A stretch of 64,000 bases of DNA from Erysipelothrix urinaevulpis (GCF_009828835.1 NZ_WTTB01000002.1:124001-188000); one strand, 5' to 3'. Shown: positions 35,167-44,574, counted from the first letter of the stretch. Notes: generated by a model not told the origin, from the letters alone. Numbers and translations are program-made.

Positions 35167-35784
35167 TTGAAAAAAACAATGATACTAATATCTATGTCAA
35201 CTATCTTCTTTTTTTTACAGTTAAATACGATCCAAGCTAAGTCCGTATTAACCAATGATCGTTCTTTATTTACATACGAAATTAACAATCTCCAGTTTAG
35301 TCATGACAAATTAAACATAACAGGGTGGGGGTTGTTACAAAACACAGCACATTTCAATGGACAATCCGATCACCAATATTCCTTAACACTTGATTCAGGT
35401 GATCACCAAGTCAAAATCAACTTAAAAAAGAAAAGGAAAAATCTGAATCGTTTAATTCATTACCGTGGTTACAAGCGATGTTTGGATCATAGTAGCAACC
35501 GTAAATCATGCAATTACGATTTCACTCATGTTGGTTTTGAAGGGGTAATTCCTCTAAATTCTCTAAAAACGAATAGACATTATAAAGTTTTCTTAACTTT
35601 ATCAAGTAAAAAAATGAAAACAAACTATCAAACATCAATATTTTATCCAAATGATCGACAAGTGACTAAGTCAGTGTACGACAAGACGTACACCTTAAAA
35701 GAACTATCGAAAACAAAAACAGTGATTGTTGTAACACATGATACTGATAACTTAGAGCGATTTGATAAGGTCGTGCAGCTATAA
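35167..35784 (+). CDS. secreted protein of unknown function
   Basis: A 205-residue exported protein that I do not recognise. With TTG 35167 as start, 4 bases after GGTGAT, it begins with KKTMILISM and a hydrophobic stretch ending in IQA/KS, a good signal peptide; ATG 35161 and GTG 35158 are alternatives. The mature part is basic and beta-rich, with an LNITGWGLLQNTAHF stretch and two cysteines (KRCLDH and RKSCNY) that could form a disulfide. No wall-sorting motif is present. It stands alone between two terminators. Confidence 0.75.
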   Translation: MKKTMILISMSTIFFFLQLNTIQAKSVLTNDRSLFTYEINNLQFSHDKLNITGWGLLQNTAHFNGQSDHQYSLTLDSGDHQVKINLKKKRKNLNRLIHYRGYKRCLDHSSNRKSCNYDFTHVGFEGVIPLNSLKTNRHYKVFLTLSSKKMKTNYQTSIFYPNDRQVTKSVYDKTYTLKELSKTKTVIVVTHDTDNLERFDKVVQL

Positions 35785-35820
35785 ACGTCTGAATACAAAA
35801 TCAAGACGTTTATTTTGTTT
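35783..35820 (+). terminator. probable terminator of the secreted-protein gene
   Basis: AAACGTCT/AGACGTTT, 8 bp with a 13-base loop, followed by ATTTTGTTT. The left arm includes the stop codon. Confidence 0.7.
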
Positions 35821-35863
35821 GTCTCACTTACTTCGCATAATGTATATTATGTAATTTATAGAA

Positions 35864-35894
35864 TTGAGATTATTATGGTGTTTTTTGATATAAT
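35864..35894 (+). promoter_or_regulatory. promoter of the acetyltransferase gene
   Basis: TGaTATAAT (hexamer 35889-35894), with TTGAGA at 35864-35869 at a long 19-base spacing; the extended -10 is the stronger element. Confidence 0.6.
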
Positions 35895-35911
35895 TGTCTT
35901 GGAGGTTAATT

Positions 35912-36520
35912 ATGACTGAAAAAGAACGTATGTTGGCGGGTTTACTTTATAAAGCGAATGATTTGGAATTAGAGGCTGATGCCTATCGTTGTCGCTTATT
36001 TAATGAAAAATATAATAACACAAGCATTAAAGATATTGATAAAAGATCTAAAATATTGGGCGACTGGCTTGGTGAAGTTGGTGAAGATGTGGTTCTTGTC
36101 CCCCCTGTTTATTTTGACTATGGTTCGAATACCACAATCGGTAATCATTTCTTTTCTAATACTGATTTAATTATTCTCGATGTGGCCAAGGTACAGATTG
36201 GGACTGGTGTTATGTTTGGTCCACGGGTTTCACTCTATACTGCAGGTCACCCAATTGATGCATTGGTTCGTGCTGAACAATTGGAGTTTGGCTTACCCAT
36301 TGTAATTGAAGATGATGTTTGGCTTGGAGGTAATGTTGTCGTTAATCCTGGAGTAACGATTGGAGCTCGTTCTGTCATTGCCTCTGGTTCGATTGTGACT
36401 AAGGACATTCCAGCTGATGTTGTTGCAGGTGGTAATCCTTGCAAAATAATTCGTGAAATAACAAGTGTTGATAAAGACTATTGGAACAAAGAAAGAGAAA
36501 AATATCTAAAATTAGAATGA
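35912..36520 (+). CDS. sugar O-acetyltransferase, maltose/galactoside acetyltransferase family
   Basis: A cytoplasmic left-handed beta-helix acetyltransferase (Maa/LacA/NodL group) of 202 residues. The N-terminal helix has MTEKERMLAGLLYKANDLEL, typical of maltose acetyltransferases. Hexapeptide repeats run from about residue 70 to 185, with the catalytic His in TAGHPID near 112 and GGNVVVNPGVTIGA. GGAGGT precedes ATG 35912. The natural acceptor sugar cannot be told from sequence. Confidence 0.9.
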   Translation: MTEKERMLAGLLYKANDLELEADAYRCRLFNEKYNNTSIKDIDKRSKILGDWLGEVGEDVVLVPPVYFDYGSNTTIGNHFFSNTDLIILDVAKVQIGTGVMFGPRVSLYTAGHPIDALVRAEQLEFGLPIVIEDDVWLGGNVVVNPGVTIGARSVIASGSIVTKDIPADVVAGGNPCKIIREITSVDKDYWNKEREKYLKLE

Positions 36521-36527
36521 GTGAAGC

Positions 36528-36573
36528 AAATGCACCCCTAGTTGGAACAGTCAATTAGTAGAGTGCATTTTTA
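36528..36573 (+). terminator. terminator of the acetyltransferase gene
   Basis: An outer 8-bp stem, AAATGCAC/GTGCATTT, encloses a second 7-bp stem, CTAGTTG/CAATTAG, and is followed by TTTTT. The arms start TGCACCCCTAGTTGGA and TGCACTC (inverted), reminiscent of insertion-sequence ends. Confidence 0.75.
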
Positions 36574-36585
36574 AATAATTTAAAT

Positions 36586-36624
36586 TAAAAGGATTGATCT
36601 CTGTACATAACAGAAATCAATCCT
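36586..36624 (-). terminator. terminator of the recN-xerD-deoB operon (minus strand)
   Basis: AGGATTGAT and ATCAATCCT pair, then one mismatch and a 5-bp TCTGT/ACAGA extension with an ACATA loop. On the minus strand it is followed by TTTTAATTT. It lies 60 bases after the deoB stop. Confidence 0.75.
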
Positions 36625-36683
36625 ATTTATAGTAAAAACTAATAGTTTCAAGAGAACCCATTATTGTGATCCCTTCAAAGTAC

Positions 36684-37874
36684 TTATTTTAGATATTCCA
36701 GAACTGAGTGGCCATTTTCAGTCATTTCAACAGCAAATATATCGGTAATAGTAGCACCTAAATCTGCAAACGTATCAGATTTAGGTAGGTTTTGAACAGC
36801 AGTAAATTGCGGTGAGTAATATAAGACAGGTACTTCCTCACGTGTGTGATCTGTACCGGTGTGTGTTGGATCATTACCATGATCTGCTGTAATAATTAAA
36901 AGATCCCTTTCGCCAATGTATGGAATTAATTGCCCTAATTGACCATCAAATTCTTCTAACGCTTTCGCATACCCTTGAGGATTTCTGCGATGCCCATATA
37001 AAGCATCAAAATCAACTAGATTTACGAACATAAATCCATTGAATTTGTGATCCTTAACGATACGAATAGTTTCTTCCATTCCATGATGGTTACTTGTGGT
37101 TCGGTACGCCTCTGTTATTCCTTCGCCATCAAATATATCAACTATTTTTCCAACGCTGATAACGTCCAATCCTTTTTCTTTTAATGAGTCAAGTGCAGTT
37201 TTTCCAAATGGTTTCAATGCATAATCATGACGATTTGAGGTTCTTTCAAACTGTCCTTTTCCAGGTCCAATAAATGGTCGAGCAATAACTCTACCAACCT
37301 TCCACTCATCTTTCATCGTAAGTTCTCTAGCAATTTCACAGACTCTGTAAAGTTCATCAAGACCAAAAACTTCTTCATGAGCTGCAATTTGTAAAACTGA
37401 ATCAGCGGATGTATAGACAATCATATCTTTTGTTTTCATATGTTCTTCGCCTAATTCATCAAGTATTTCAGTTCCACTTGCGGATTTATTTCCTATAATG
37501 CCATAACCAGTTCGTTTCGATAATTCATCAAGTAATTCTTTGGGGAATCCCGTTTCAGTAAACGTAATAAATGGCTTTTGGATATTAAGTCCCATCATTT
37601 CCCAATGTCCTGTCATCGTGTCTTTACCATTGGATGCTTCAACCATCTTCCCACGATATGCACGAGGATAAGCAATGGCTGAAACCCCTTCTATGTCATG
37701 AATATTACCAAGACCTAACATTTCAAGGTTGGGTAGGTCTAAGCCCCCCACCGCCTGAGCAATATGACCTAATGTATCAGTTCCTTCATCACCGAATTTT
37801 TCAGCATCATGAGCAGCACCTGCACCAACTGAATCCATTACAATTGTTATTACACGATCGAATCTATTATTCAT
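36684..37874 (-). CDS. deoB: phosphopentomutase
   Basis: DeoB interconverts ribose or deoxyribose 1-phosphate and 5-phosphate, feeding deoC. The 396-residue enzyme of the alkaline phosphatase superfamily has [15 protein letters not shown] near the N-terminus, the catalytic Thr in [11 protein letters not shown], and [19 protein letters not shown] near residue 330 for metal binding. It overlaps xerD by 8 bases; xerD-deoB adjacency is also seen in Bacillus. Confidence 0.96.
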   Translation of the reverse strand: MNNRFDRVITIVMDSVGAGAAHDAEKFGDEGTDTLGHIAQAVGGLDLPNLEMLGLGNIHDIEGVSAIAYPRAYRGKMVEASNGKDTMTGHWEMMGLNIQKPFITFTETGFPKELLDELSKRTGYGIIGNKSASGTEILDELGEEHMKTKDMIVYTSADSVLQIAAHEEVFGLDELYRVCEIARELTMKDEWKVGRVIARPFIGPGKGQFERTSNRHDYALKPFGKTALDSLKEKGLDVISVGKIVDIFDGEGITEAYRTTSNHHGMEETIRIVKDHKFNGFMFVNLVDFDALYGHRRNPQGYAKALEEFDGQLGQLIPYIGERDLLIITADHGNDPTHTGTDHTREEVPVLYYSPQFTAVQNLPKSDTFADLGATITDIFAVEMTENGHSVLEYLK

Positions 37875-38784
37875 TGTCTTCTAATCCTCCATCATTGTTT
37901 GTTAAATCTAAATCACTAAAAAATTGATCATATTCATTTCTCATTGTTTTAGTGTCTACATGTGTGTAAATTTGTGTTGTGGCAATATCTGAGTGTCCAA
38001 GTAATTCTTGGATATAGCGAAGATCTACCCCCTCTTCAAGAAAACTTGTTGCAAATCGATGACGTAGACTATGAGCCGAGATATTTTCTTTAATACCTTG
38101 TATTTGACACCTATATTTTATCATAGTGTGGACATATTGTCGTGAAATTGATTTACATTTAGCGTTAATAAAAATATAATCGCTATGGCAAACATCCCAT
38201 CTTGGACGAATTACCCTTAGATAATGTTCTAAATCTTTTTTTGATTGGTGTGAAATTGGGACCATCCGTTCTTTTCCGCCTTTCCCAAGAATTCGGATCC
38301 ATTGCTCGTCCAGGTAGACTTGTGTAAATGTCAAAGAGCACAACTCAGAGACCCTTAAACCTGAATGGTAGAGTAGGCTAAGTATTGCTTGATCCAAATA
38401 ATCTTTATCTTTTTCTAAAGGAAATTTAAACAACGATTGAATGGCAGTTTGCGAAACAATTTTTGGGAGTGTTGAACCCTTCCTTTTAGCATTTAAATAC
38501 TGACTTGGGTCGAGTTTAGTATGACCCATTTGAAGCAAATAGCCATGAAATTGACGGATACTAACAGCTTTATGCTGAATACTTGATAAAGCATAGTCAT
38601 CACTTAAACTTTTTAAAAAATTATTGATATCATTCAAATTGACGTCTTTAAAATCATTGATTCCACATCTTTGAAGGTATGAACTATATTGCTTAAGATC
38701 GTTATGATATGAATCAACAGTTTTATGGGATTTTGGTTCGACATAACGTATATAGTGTATGTAATCGTCCAGTTTATGATTCAT
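37867..38784 (-). CDS. xerD: tyrosine recombinase XerD
   Basis: XerD resolves chromosome dimers with XerC at dif. The 305-residue protein has the SAM-like N-terminal domain and all catalytic residues: Arg in [12 protein letters not shown], Lys in [35 protein letters not shown] with the nucleophile Tyr near 277. It overlaps dinB by 11 bases. Following recN-dinB and preceding deoB it is the chromosomal Xer type, not a mobile-element integrase. Confidence 0.93.
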   Translation of the reverse strand: MNHKLDDYIHYIRYVEPKSHKTVDSYHNDLKQYSSYLQRCGINDFKDVNLNDINNFLKSLSDDYALSSIQHKAVSIRQFHGYLLQMGHTKLDPSQYLNAKRKGSTLPKIVSQTAIQSLFKFPLEKDKDYLDQAILSLLYHSGLRVSELCSLTFTQVYLDEQWIRILGKGGKERMVPISHQSKKDLEHYLRVIRPRWDVCHSDYIFINAKCKSISRQYVHTMIKYRCQIQGIKENISAHSLRHRFATSFLEEGVDLRYIQELLGHSDIATTQIYTHVDTKTMRNEYDQFFSDLDLTNNDGGLEDNE

Positions 38785-39937
38785 TTTTTAATAAATCTCC
38801 TGCAGATTTAAATGCCTTTAGATTTAATTCTTTATTTAATCGTTCAATTATGAGCGGAACATCAGGGTTTTCTACATCATTAAAAAGATTCAACTGTTCA
38901 AAGCTTTCATCTTTATTCACGAGATTTGCAACTGTAATCGATAAAAATGTGACCCCTGCCCCATCTGTGAATTCATCAAGCATGAGCATAGTTTTTTCAA
39001 AAATTTCATCCGCATCCTCTAAAATTTCTTGATAAGTTTGTGAACGGGCTGCGGTCGTATAATCATCCAAACGAATTGAGAATTGCAAAGTCCGCCCTGC
39101 TAATCCTGACTTTTTTAGTCGTCTTGACAACTCAACAACTTCAATCATTAAGGCATCTCGTATATCATCTTCACTATGCAAAGCAGTGGAATAGGTTTTA
39201 GATTGTCCCATTGATTTTGCAGTTGTAATGAGCTCAATAGGAGATTGATCATGCCCGTTTGCCTTTTGAATAAAAGTATAAGCTGAGTTGCCTAAAACTG
39301 GCTTTAAGCTGTCTAAACTACTTGTTGCAAGATCTCTAATCGTATGAATATTAATCTTTTTTAGTCGTGGTACAGTCTTTTTACCAATGCCATGCATGTC
39401 TTCGATTGGGAGTGGCCACAGTTTTTCTTCAACTTCTCTAATTCTAAGAACTGTAATTCCCATCGGTTTTTTCATATCGGATGCCATTTTAGCTAAAAAT
39501 TTGTTAGGGGCAACGCCAATAGAAATTGGAAGTTGTAGTTCTTGCATAACTCGTTGTTGAATTTCAACAGCAAGGTCCAAGGGTTTGTCATAGTTTTTGA
39601 TTATTTCGCCAACTTCGACATAACATTCATCGATACTTGCCGGTTGCATGTAAGGAGAATATGAACGAATAATGGCCATAAATTCTGCTGAAAGCTCTTG
39701 ATAAAGATTAAAATCAATATCAACAACACTTAGATTGGGACATAATTGTTTTGCTTGGACCAGTGGCATTGCACTGTGAACTCCATAAGCCCTTGCTTCA
39801 TAGGACGCTGTTGTAACCACTGATGAGCGGTTATTAGAACAAACAACTATCGGCTTATCTTTTAATTCAGGGTTTTCTGTTTGATGTGCAGATGCAAAAA
39901 ATGCATTAATATCGATATGAAATATGACTTGTGCCAT
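38774..39937 (-). CDS. dinB: DNA polymerase IV (Y family)
   Basis: A translesion polymerase of 387 residues. Catalytic acidic residues are in HIDINAFFAS (residues 7-16) and SIDECYVEV near 105; the helix-hairpin-helix PIEDMHGIGKKT is near residue 185, and the little-finger domain follows. The C-terminal QLNLF stretch is a likely beta-clamp binding motif. Its ATG shares one base with the recN stop (TAATG). Confidence 0.94.
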   Translation of the reverse strand: MAQVIFHIDINAFFASAHQTENPELKDKPIVVCSNNRSSVVTTASYEARAYGVHSAMPLVQAKQLCPNLSVVDIDFNLYQELSAEFMAIIRSYSPYMQPASIDECYVEVGEIIKNYDKPLDLAVEIQQRVMQELQLPISIGVAPNKFLAKMASDMKKPMGITVLRIREVEEKLWPLPIEDMHGIGKKTVPRLKKINIHTIRDLATSSLDSLKPVLGNSAYTFIQKANGHDQSPIELITTAKSMGQSKTYSTALHSEDDIRDALMIEVVELSRRLKKSGLAGRTLQFSIRLDDYTTAARSQTYQEILEDADEIFEKTMLMLDEFTDGAGVTFLSITVANLVNKDESFEQLNLFNDVENPDVPLIIERLNKELNLKAFKSAGDLLKNES

Positions 39938-41565
39938 TAATTATTCTGACCTTCTTCTAATAATAATTGTGCTGCAGCGATACTGGATGGATTTGTATTA
40001 CCAGCCATCATCATTGCTAATTCCGCAATTCTTTGTTTTTTTGTTAGCTGAGTTAAAGCGCTTGTACTTTGCTTATCATCATCACTTTTTGTAATGAGGT
40101 AATGAACATCCGCATACGCTGCTACTGAGCTTAAGTGGGTTATAGTAAGAACTTGAGCATTGTTTGATAATTGCTTCATTTTATGTGCAATGGCTAAACC
40201 AGCTTTTCCACTCACACCTGTATCAATTTCGTCAAACACTATTGTAGTAATGCCAAATATATCAGAGAAGATAACTTTCAATCCTAACATAAGGCGTGAT
40301 AATTCCCCACCACTTGCTACTTTAGCTAAGGGTTGTAATTCGCTTCCTTTATTCATAGCTACTTCAAAATAAACAGAGTCCTGCCCAAAAACATCGAGCT
40401 CTTTCTGACGTATATTTACTTTAAATATTGCATTTTCAAGCAATAAATCGTTCAGTTGTTCGAGAATTTTCCGTTCCAAGCGCGCTTTATTCTTATTTCT
40501 TTTCTGAGATAAATTTCGTGCTTTCTCTAGTGTTTTAATCTCTTGTTGTTCGATTTTCTTATCAAGTATTTGGTTTAAATAGTCGAAATCTTCTGATTGA
40601 TTAATCACCGTTTGAAATGATTCAATTTTATCAATTAAGTTTTCTAAACTACCATATTTCCGGATTAACTTACTGTATTCAAACATACGTTTGTTCAGTT
40701 GATCAAATTCAAATTCATCAAACACCATTGAATCGGATACTTTGTTGTACTCAAGATTAAAATCATCAAGACGATAATAAAGGTCTTTAAATTCTTGATT
40801 ATACTCACTCAACCTTGAGGTTTCAAATGCTTCAAGAACAGGATATAAACTTTCCATCGCTTGAGAAAGACCTTTTTTAATTTGTGCATCATTTTGAGAG
40901 TGTTTTTCAAAGTTTTTCATAATGTTAAGTGAGTTTTCAAGTTCTTCATAATCTTTAAGGCTTGGATTAAGAGTTTCTATTTCTTTTAATTGAAACTTAG
41001 CAAACTCAATCGCTTCCGGACCGTTATTACTTTCTAATAATTCTTTTTTCTCTTTGATTAAGTCTTGCAATTTTTTGTATTCATTTTGATATTCACTTAG
41101 CTCTTGCTGATTTTTTGAAAAAAGATCCAATAACCGCAAGTGATTGTTCTGTTTAAGTAGATATTGAGTTTCGTGTTGTGAATGGATGTCAATCATCAAT
41201 GAAGAAATTTCTTTTAAAACGGATAAGTTTACAAGTCGGCCATTAATTCTGGCTGTACTTCTTCCATCCTGTGTCATTTCTCGACTTAAAATCAATGAAT
41301 CAGCTTCATATAGGTCATAATCATGTAATTTATTAACAACCTCATGTGTTGAAGGGAGTCTAAAAACAGCTTCAACACGCGTCGTTTCAGAATGTGGACC
41401 CACAACACTTGCACTACTTCTTTGTCCAGTTACAAAATTTAATGCATCCACAAGCAAGGATTTCCCAGCTCCTGTTTCACCTGTAAACACGTTAAAATTA
41501 TTGGATAAAGTAATTTCATTTTCTTTAATTAGAACATAGTTTTGAACTTTGAGGTGATCGAGCAT
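39937..41565 (-). CDS. recN: DNA repair protein RecN
   Basis: RecN is an SMC-like ATPase acting early in double-strand break repair. The 542-residue protein has Walker A GETGAGKSLLVDALN near residue 30, two long coiled-coil arms (about 150-370), the ABC signature SGGELSRLMLGLK and Walker B VFDEIDTGVSG. It starts 4 bases after the dxs-like stop. The argR and tlyA genes that usually precede recN in Firmicutes are absent. Confidence 0.95.
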   Translation of the reverse strand: MLDHLKVQNYVLIKENEITLSNNFNVFTGETGAGKSLLVDALNFVTGQRSSASVVGPHSETTRVEAVFRLPSTHEVVNKLHDYDLYEADSLILSREMTQDGRSTARINGRLVNLSVLKEISSLMIDIHSQHETQYLLKQNNHLRLLDLFSKNQQELSEYQNEYKKLQDLIKEKKELLESNNGPEAIEFAKFQLKEIETLNPSLKDYEELENSLNIMKNFEKHSQNDAQIKKGLSQAMESLYPVLEAFETSRLSEYNQEFKDLYYRLDDFNLEYNKVSDSMVFDEFEFDQLNKRMFEYSKLIRKYGSLENLIDKIESFQTVINQSEDFDYLNQILDKKIEQQEIKTLEKARNLSQKRNKNKARLERKILEQLNDLLLENAIFKVNIRQKELDVFGQDSVYFEVAMNKGSELQPLAKVASGGELSRLMLGLKVIFSDIFGITTIVFDEIDTGVSGKAGLAIAHKMKQLSNNAQVLTITHLSSVAAYADVHYLITKSDDDKQSTSALTQLTKKQRIAELAMMMAGNTNPSSIAAAQLLLEEGQNN

Positions 41566-41569
41566 TGGT

Positions 41570-43273
41570 TTATTTCCTTTCTATAATTGTGATTGCATCT
41601 TCGATGTGAAGATGATTTTTTGTTTTGATATCTTTACTACTGCCTTCAAATGTAAGTCCTGATAAATTCATTTCAATCAATGGGAAATTACTTTGAATGC
41701 TTAGGAGATATTGTCTGATAGTATAAGAGAGCAAATCAAACTCCCCTTCAATGTTATAAACTAGAGTTGGCACATCTGCATCGATGATTTTTTGTAATAA
41801 TTCTTCATCAACTTGATTAAGTATTTGCGCATCAATCAAAGCAATATTCAAATTATTTGTTGTGATTTTCTTTTTAAATGAGTGGATAGCAGGTCCAAAA
41901 CTGATAATAATGCCTTCTGTTTTTTCGTTGATTTCTAGTGTTTCTTTCCATATATGTGGTTCATCTTTAGCATCTTCATGATTATCAATGGTTTGTGCAA
42001 TCCTTAAAACTGTAAATCCATCTTGATTAAAATGGTGGTCTATAATTGTTTTCATTGCCCCTATCGTTGAAGGCATGAAGATGGGTGTATCTGAAAGTTG
42101 TAGGTATGAAGCCAAGTCATAAACTGCTGAATGCAATAAACGATCATGACGTGCAAGTCCTGCTTCATATACAACAAGAAGCACTTTATAGTTTTCACGA
42201 TCAAAGTGATGACGTAATCGATCCATAACTTGGGAAACCCTAAAGGCAGAAATTAAAAGCACAACCTTTTTCCCTTCTTTCGCAAAGCCATATGCCATGT
42301 CAACCAGTGCTGATGTTGATGAATTAACAGCAAAGTATTGTCGTGGTCTGAATTGAGAATAATGGATTAGATGCTCTGAAACGCTTAACCCATCAGACAA
42401 TATAAACAAGTCATCTTCTTTGTGGTTAGTGACAAAATATTCATCCAATGCTTCGATATATGTTTTGTAATAGGCTGGAATTGTTTGGTCGAGTTTGTAA
42501 TTAGGGAACTCTAATTTACGTCGTTTTTTATTTCTTAGTCGCGTTTGAGTATGAATCACATACGGACCAATAAATTTTTCCGACAACTTTAAGACTCGGA
42601 CACACTCGTTCATGTTTTGACCATCAATTGGACCATGATAATTAATGTTAAACTGTGTAAAAATAGATGGTTCTAAAACAGTTTCTTTCACCTGATCACG
42701 GATCCATGTTAATGAGTCCAAGAGTGGTTTTGAAACAGGATTGTTTAAAACAGATTTCATATCACTCTTAAGAGATGTGTATGCTTTTGATATTCGTACT
42801 GACTTAATAATCGCGTCAATTGAACTATAGTGCCGTAATAAGGAATGTTGTTCATCCATCATAATGATAACCAAACTTGGGTTTTCTTTTGCAATCTCAA
42901 CAAGCGATTCGTAGGTCGAACCCTTGCTAAGAGCGTGGTCATTAATAATAACAAATGTTTTACCCTCTGTATAAACTAAGGACTGAGCAAGCGCTTCTCC
43001 TAAAGCCCATCCGGCTTCACTTGGCCCGGTATAATGAATCTGTTTCCCCAAAAGAATTTGATGGACAAGACTTTGTTCCTCTTGATCAAAAATCACTCGG
43101 TTTGAATCCATATCAAAAAGGTGATGAAGAGCTACTGTCATTTCTAAAACATTGATGTTTTGCATCACAGTTTCCACATCATAAGGACTTTCTTTTGCTA
43201 GATAAAGTGCAATATCGTCTGAGAGTTTTTCTAACTCTTCCAACGTCATTGATTGAATGTTTTGAATATCCAC
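41570..43273 (-). CDS. DXS-like protein with degenerate active site
   Basis: The 567-residue product is derived from 1-deoxy-D-xylulose-5-phosphate synthase: YHGPIDGQNM, AYGFAKEGKKV and overall order match, and it follows ispA. Key residues are gone. The GDG thiamine-diphosphate motif reads NDH (IINDHALSKG), its paired Asn is Met, the His of DVGHQAYPHK is Glu (DQEEQSLVHQ), the GHSSTS segment is deleted, and the catalytic Glu of AEQHA is Thr. The frame is intact, with a GTG start after AAGGAG. It should not make DXP; a structural or regulatory role is possible. Confidence 0.85.
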   Translation of the reverse strand: MDIQNIQSMTLEELEKLSDDIALYLAKESPYDVETVMQNINVLEMTVALHHLFDMDSNRVIFDQEEQSLVHQILLGKQIHYTGPSEAGWALGEALAQSLVYTEGKTFVIINDHALSKGSTYESLVEIAKENPSLVIIMMDEQHSLLRHYSSIDAIIKSVRISKAYTSLKSDMKSVLNNPVSKPLLDSLTWIRDQVKETVLEPSIFTQFNINYHGPIDGQNMNECVRVLKLSEKFIGPYVIHTQTRLRNKKRRKLEFPNYKLDQTIPAYYKTYIEALDEYFVTNHKEDDLFILSDGLSVSEHLIHYSQFRPRQYFAVNSSTSALVDMAYGFAKEGKKVVLLISAFRVSQVMDRLRHHFDRENYKVLLVVYEAGLARHDRLLHSAVYDLASYLQLSDTPIFMPSTIGAMKTIIDHHFNQDGFTVLRIAQTIDNHEDAKDEPHIWKETLEINEKTEGIIISFGPAIHSFKKKITTNNLNIALIDAQILNQVDEELLQKIIDADVPTLVYNIEGEFDLLSYTIRQYLLSIQSNFPLIEMNLSGLTFEGSSKDIKTKNHLHIEDAITIIERK

Positions 43274-43297
43274 ACTTAACGCTCCTTTTTATTAGTT

Positions 43298-44134
43298 TTA
43301 ATAATTTCTTTTTACAATCTCATCAATTAAATTTTTAACTGTATTGCCGGTTCCGCCCAACAACTCTAAATCATCATAAAATGATTGAACAAGTTTTTCT
43401 TTATAATTAATGGCTTCGTCCAAACCCAATAAAGTTACGACTGTGACTTTTTCTTCTAAAACGTCACTTTTAACATCTTTGCCAATTTCTTCAAAACTTT
43501 TCGTATATTCTAATAAGTCATCTTGAACCTGGAATAGTACTCCAAGCTTATGACCTAAAGTAGACGCTAACTCTTGTTTATCTTTCTTTCCTGCAATGAC
43601 AACAGCCATTTCAAAGGCAGCTGCGAAAAGTTTCCCTGTTTTATGTTCGTAAGAAACGATTAGATCATCCAGAGTTTTCATTTGATTATCAATATCGAGT
43701 TCCTGTCCGAGAATCATTCCGTAAATACCTGCATTTCGAGATAGGATTTCAATACACGTTAACACAATCCCATCTGACAAGGATGACTGTAAACAATTTT
43801 GAAAGGAATAGGTGAGCAGAGCATCACCAGCTAAAATTGCCATCCCTTCGCCATAAACTTTATGATTTGTTAAGCGATGACGACGGTAATCATCGTCATC
43901 CATTGCCGGTAAATCATCATGAACAAGAGAATATGTGTGAATCATTTCCAATGATGATGCAAAAGGAAGTCCTTTTGTGACATCCACTTCAAAGTCTTTC
44001 AGAAGACTAAGGAGCAATTGTGACCGTAAGCGTTTTCCATCACCTAAAAGTGAATAAGCCATTGCCTCCTTGACAATTGAATTCGGAATGAGATCCATAG
44101 TTTCTTGTAAATTATTATTGATTAAGTCTTTCAT
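43298..44134 (-). CDS. ispA: polyprenyl (farnesyl/geranyl) diphosphate synthase
   Basis: IspA condenses isopentenyl diphosphate units into short polyprenyl diphosphates for undecaprenyl lipid and quinone precursors. The 278-residue enzyme keeps the first Asp-rich motif DDLPAMDDDDYRR near residue 75 and NHKVYGEGMAILAGDALL. The second motif is DDLLE, with Glu for the last Asp, and the following SDVLEEKVT differs from the usual SD-x-KNKST. It overlaps xseB by 4 bases. Probably active, with small changes in the second motif. Confidence 0.92.
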   Translation of the reverse strand: MKDLINNNLQETMDLIPNSIVKEAMAYSLLGDGKRLRSQLLLSLLKDFEVDVTKGLPFASSLEMIHTYSLVHDDLPAMDDDDYRRHRLTNHKVYGEGMAILAGDALLTYSFQNCLQSSLSDGIVLTCIEILSRNAGIYGMILGQELDIDNQMKTLDDLIVSYEHKTGKLFAAAFEMAVVIAGKKDKQELASTLGHKLGVLFQVQDDLLEYTKSFEEIGKDVKSDVLEEKVTVVTLLGLDEAINYKEKLVQSFYDDLELLGGTGNTVKNLIDEIVKRNY

Positions 44135-44337
44135 TCATTGCCTCCTTGATGTTTTTTCACGAGTTGGTTAACCTTTGTTTCATAATCATTTAATTTTTTT
44201 TGACACTGAGCCGACAGTTCGAGCCCTTCCTCAAAAAGTTTAAGTGCTGTATCCATTTCAATAGTATCATTTGCTAATTCTTCAGAAATTACATTTAAGC
44301 GTTGCATTGCTTTATCAAAGTTAAATTCATTCATCAT
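44131..44337 (-). CDS. xseB: exodeoxyribonuclease VII small subunit
   Basis: XseB is the small coiled-coil subunit that packs around XseA. The 68-residue protein has FDKAMQRLNVISEELANDTI and LEEGLELSAQCQKKL-like family features (here LFEEGLELSAQCQKKLNDYE). I start it at ATG 44337, 7 bases after GAAGGG; TTG 44343 is the alternative. It is separated from xseA by a terminator and a promoter, so the two subunits are in different transcription units. Confidence 0.92.
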   Translation of the reverse strand: MMNEFNFDKAMQRLNVISEELANDTIEMDTALKLFEEGLELSAQCQKKLNDYETKVNQLVKKHQGGNE

Positions 44338-44369
44338 ATTCAATCCCTTCTTAGCGTTTATTCACTTAT

Positions 44370-44378
44370 ATTATAGCA
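44370..44378 (-). promoter_or_regulatory. extended -10 promoter of the xseB-ispA-dxs-recN-dinB-xerD-deoB operon
   Basis: On the minus strand TGcTATAAT occupies 44378 to 44370, 33 bases before the xseB ATG. No good -35 is visible. The other 130 bases up to the terminator at 44540 are very AT-rich without further signals. Confidence 0.6.
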
Positions 44379-44510
44379 TTTAATACTCATTATAATAAGT
44401 GTTCTAACCCATAAATCTTGATATGTTATGTTTTATACAAAAAACTTTAAAATATCAATTAACACAACGATATTCTAAATAATTAAATAACATATTAACA
44501 GCATCATAGT

Positions 44511-44540
44511 AAAAAACACTCGATGCAAAAGAGTGTTTTT
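44511..44540 (-). terminator. terminator of asp23-nusB-xseA (may act both ways)
   Basis: A 10-bp stem, AAAAACACTC/GAGTGTTTTT, with a 9-base loop; on the minus strand it lies 35 bases after the xseA stop and ends in a T run. Confidence 0.88.
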
Positions 44541-44574
44541 AATTATAATCAAAATTTTCTGATATTCTTCATTT

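Noticed and set aside
37867-38784. Phage or element integrase
   Set aside because: The recombinase lies inside recN-dinB-xerD-deoB housekeeping genes and has XerD features; no attachment-site repeats or mobile genes flank it.
44338-44574. Small RNA or tRNA in the xseB-xseA gap
   Set aside because: Apart from the terminator and the extended -10, the 237 bases are AT-rich with no cloverleaf or conserved RNA structure visible.
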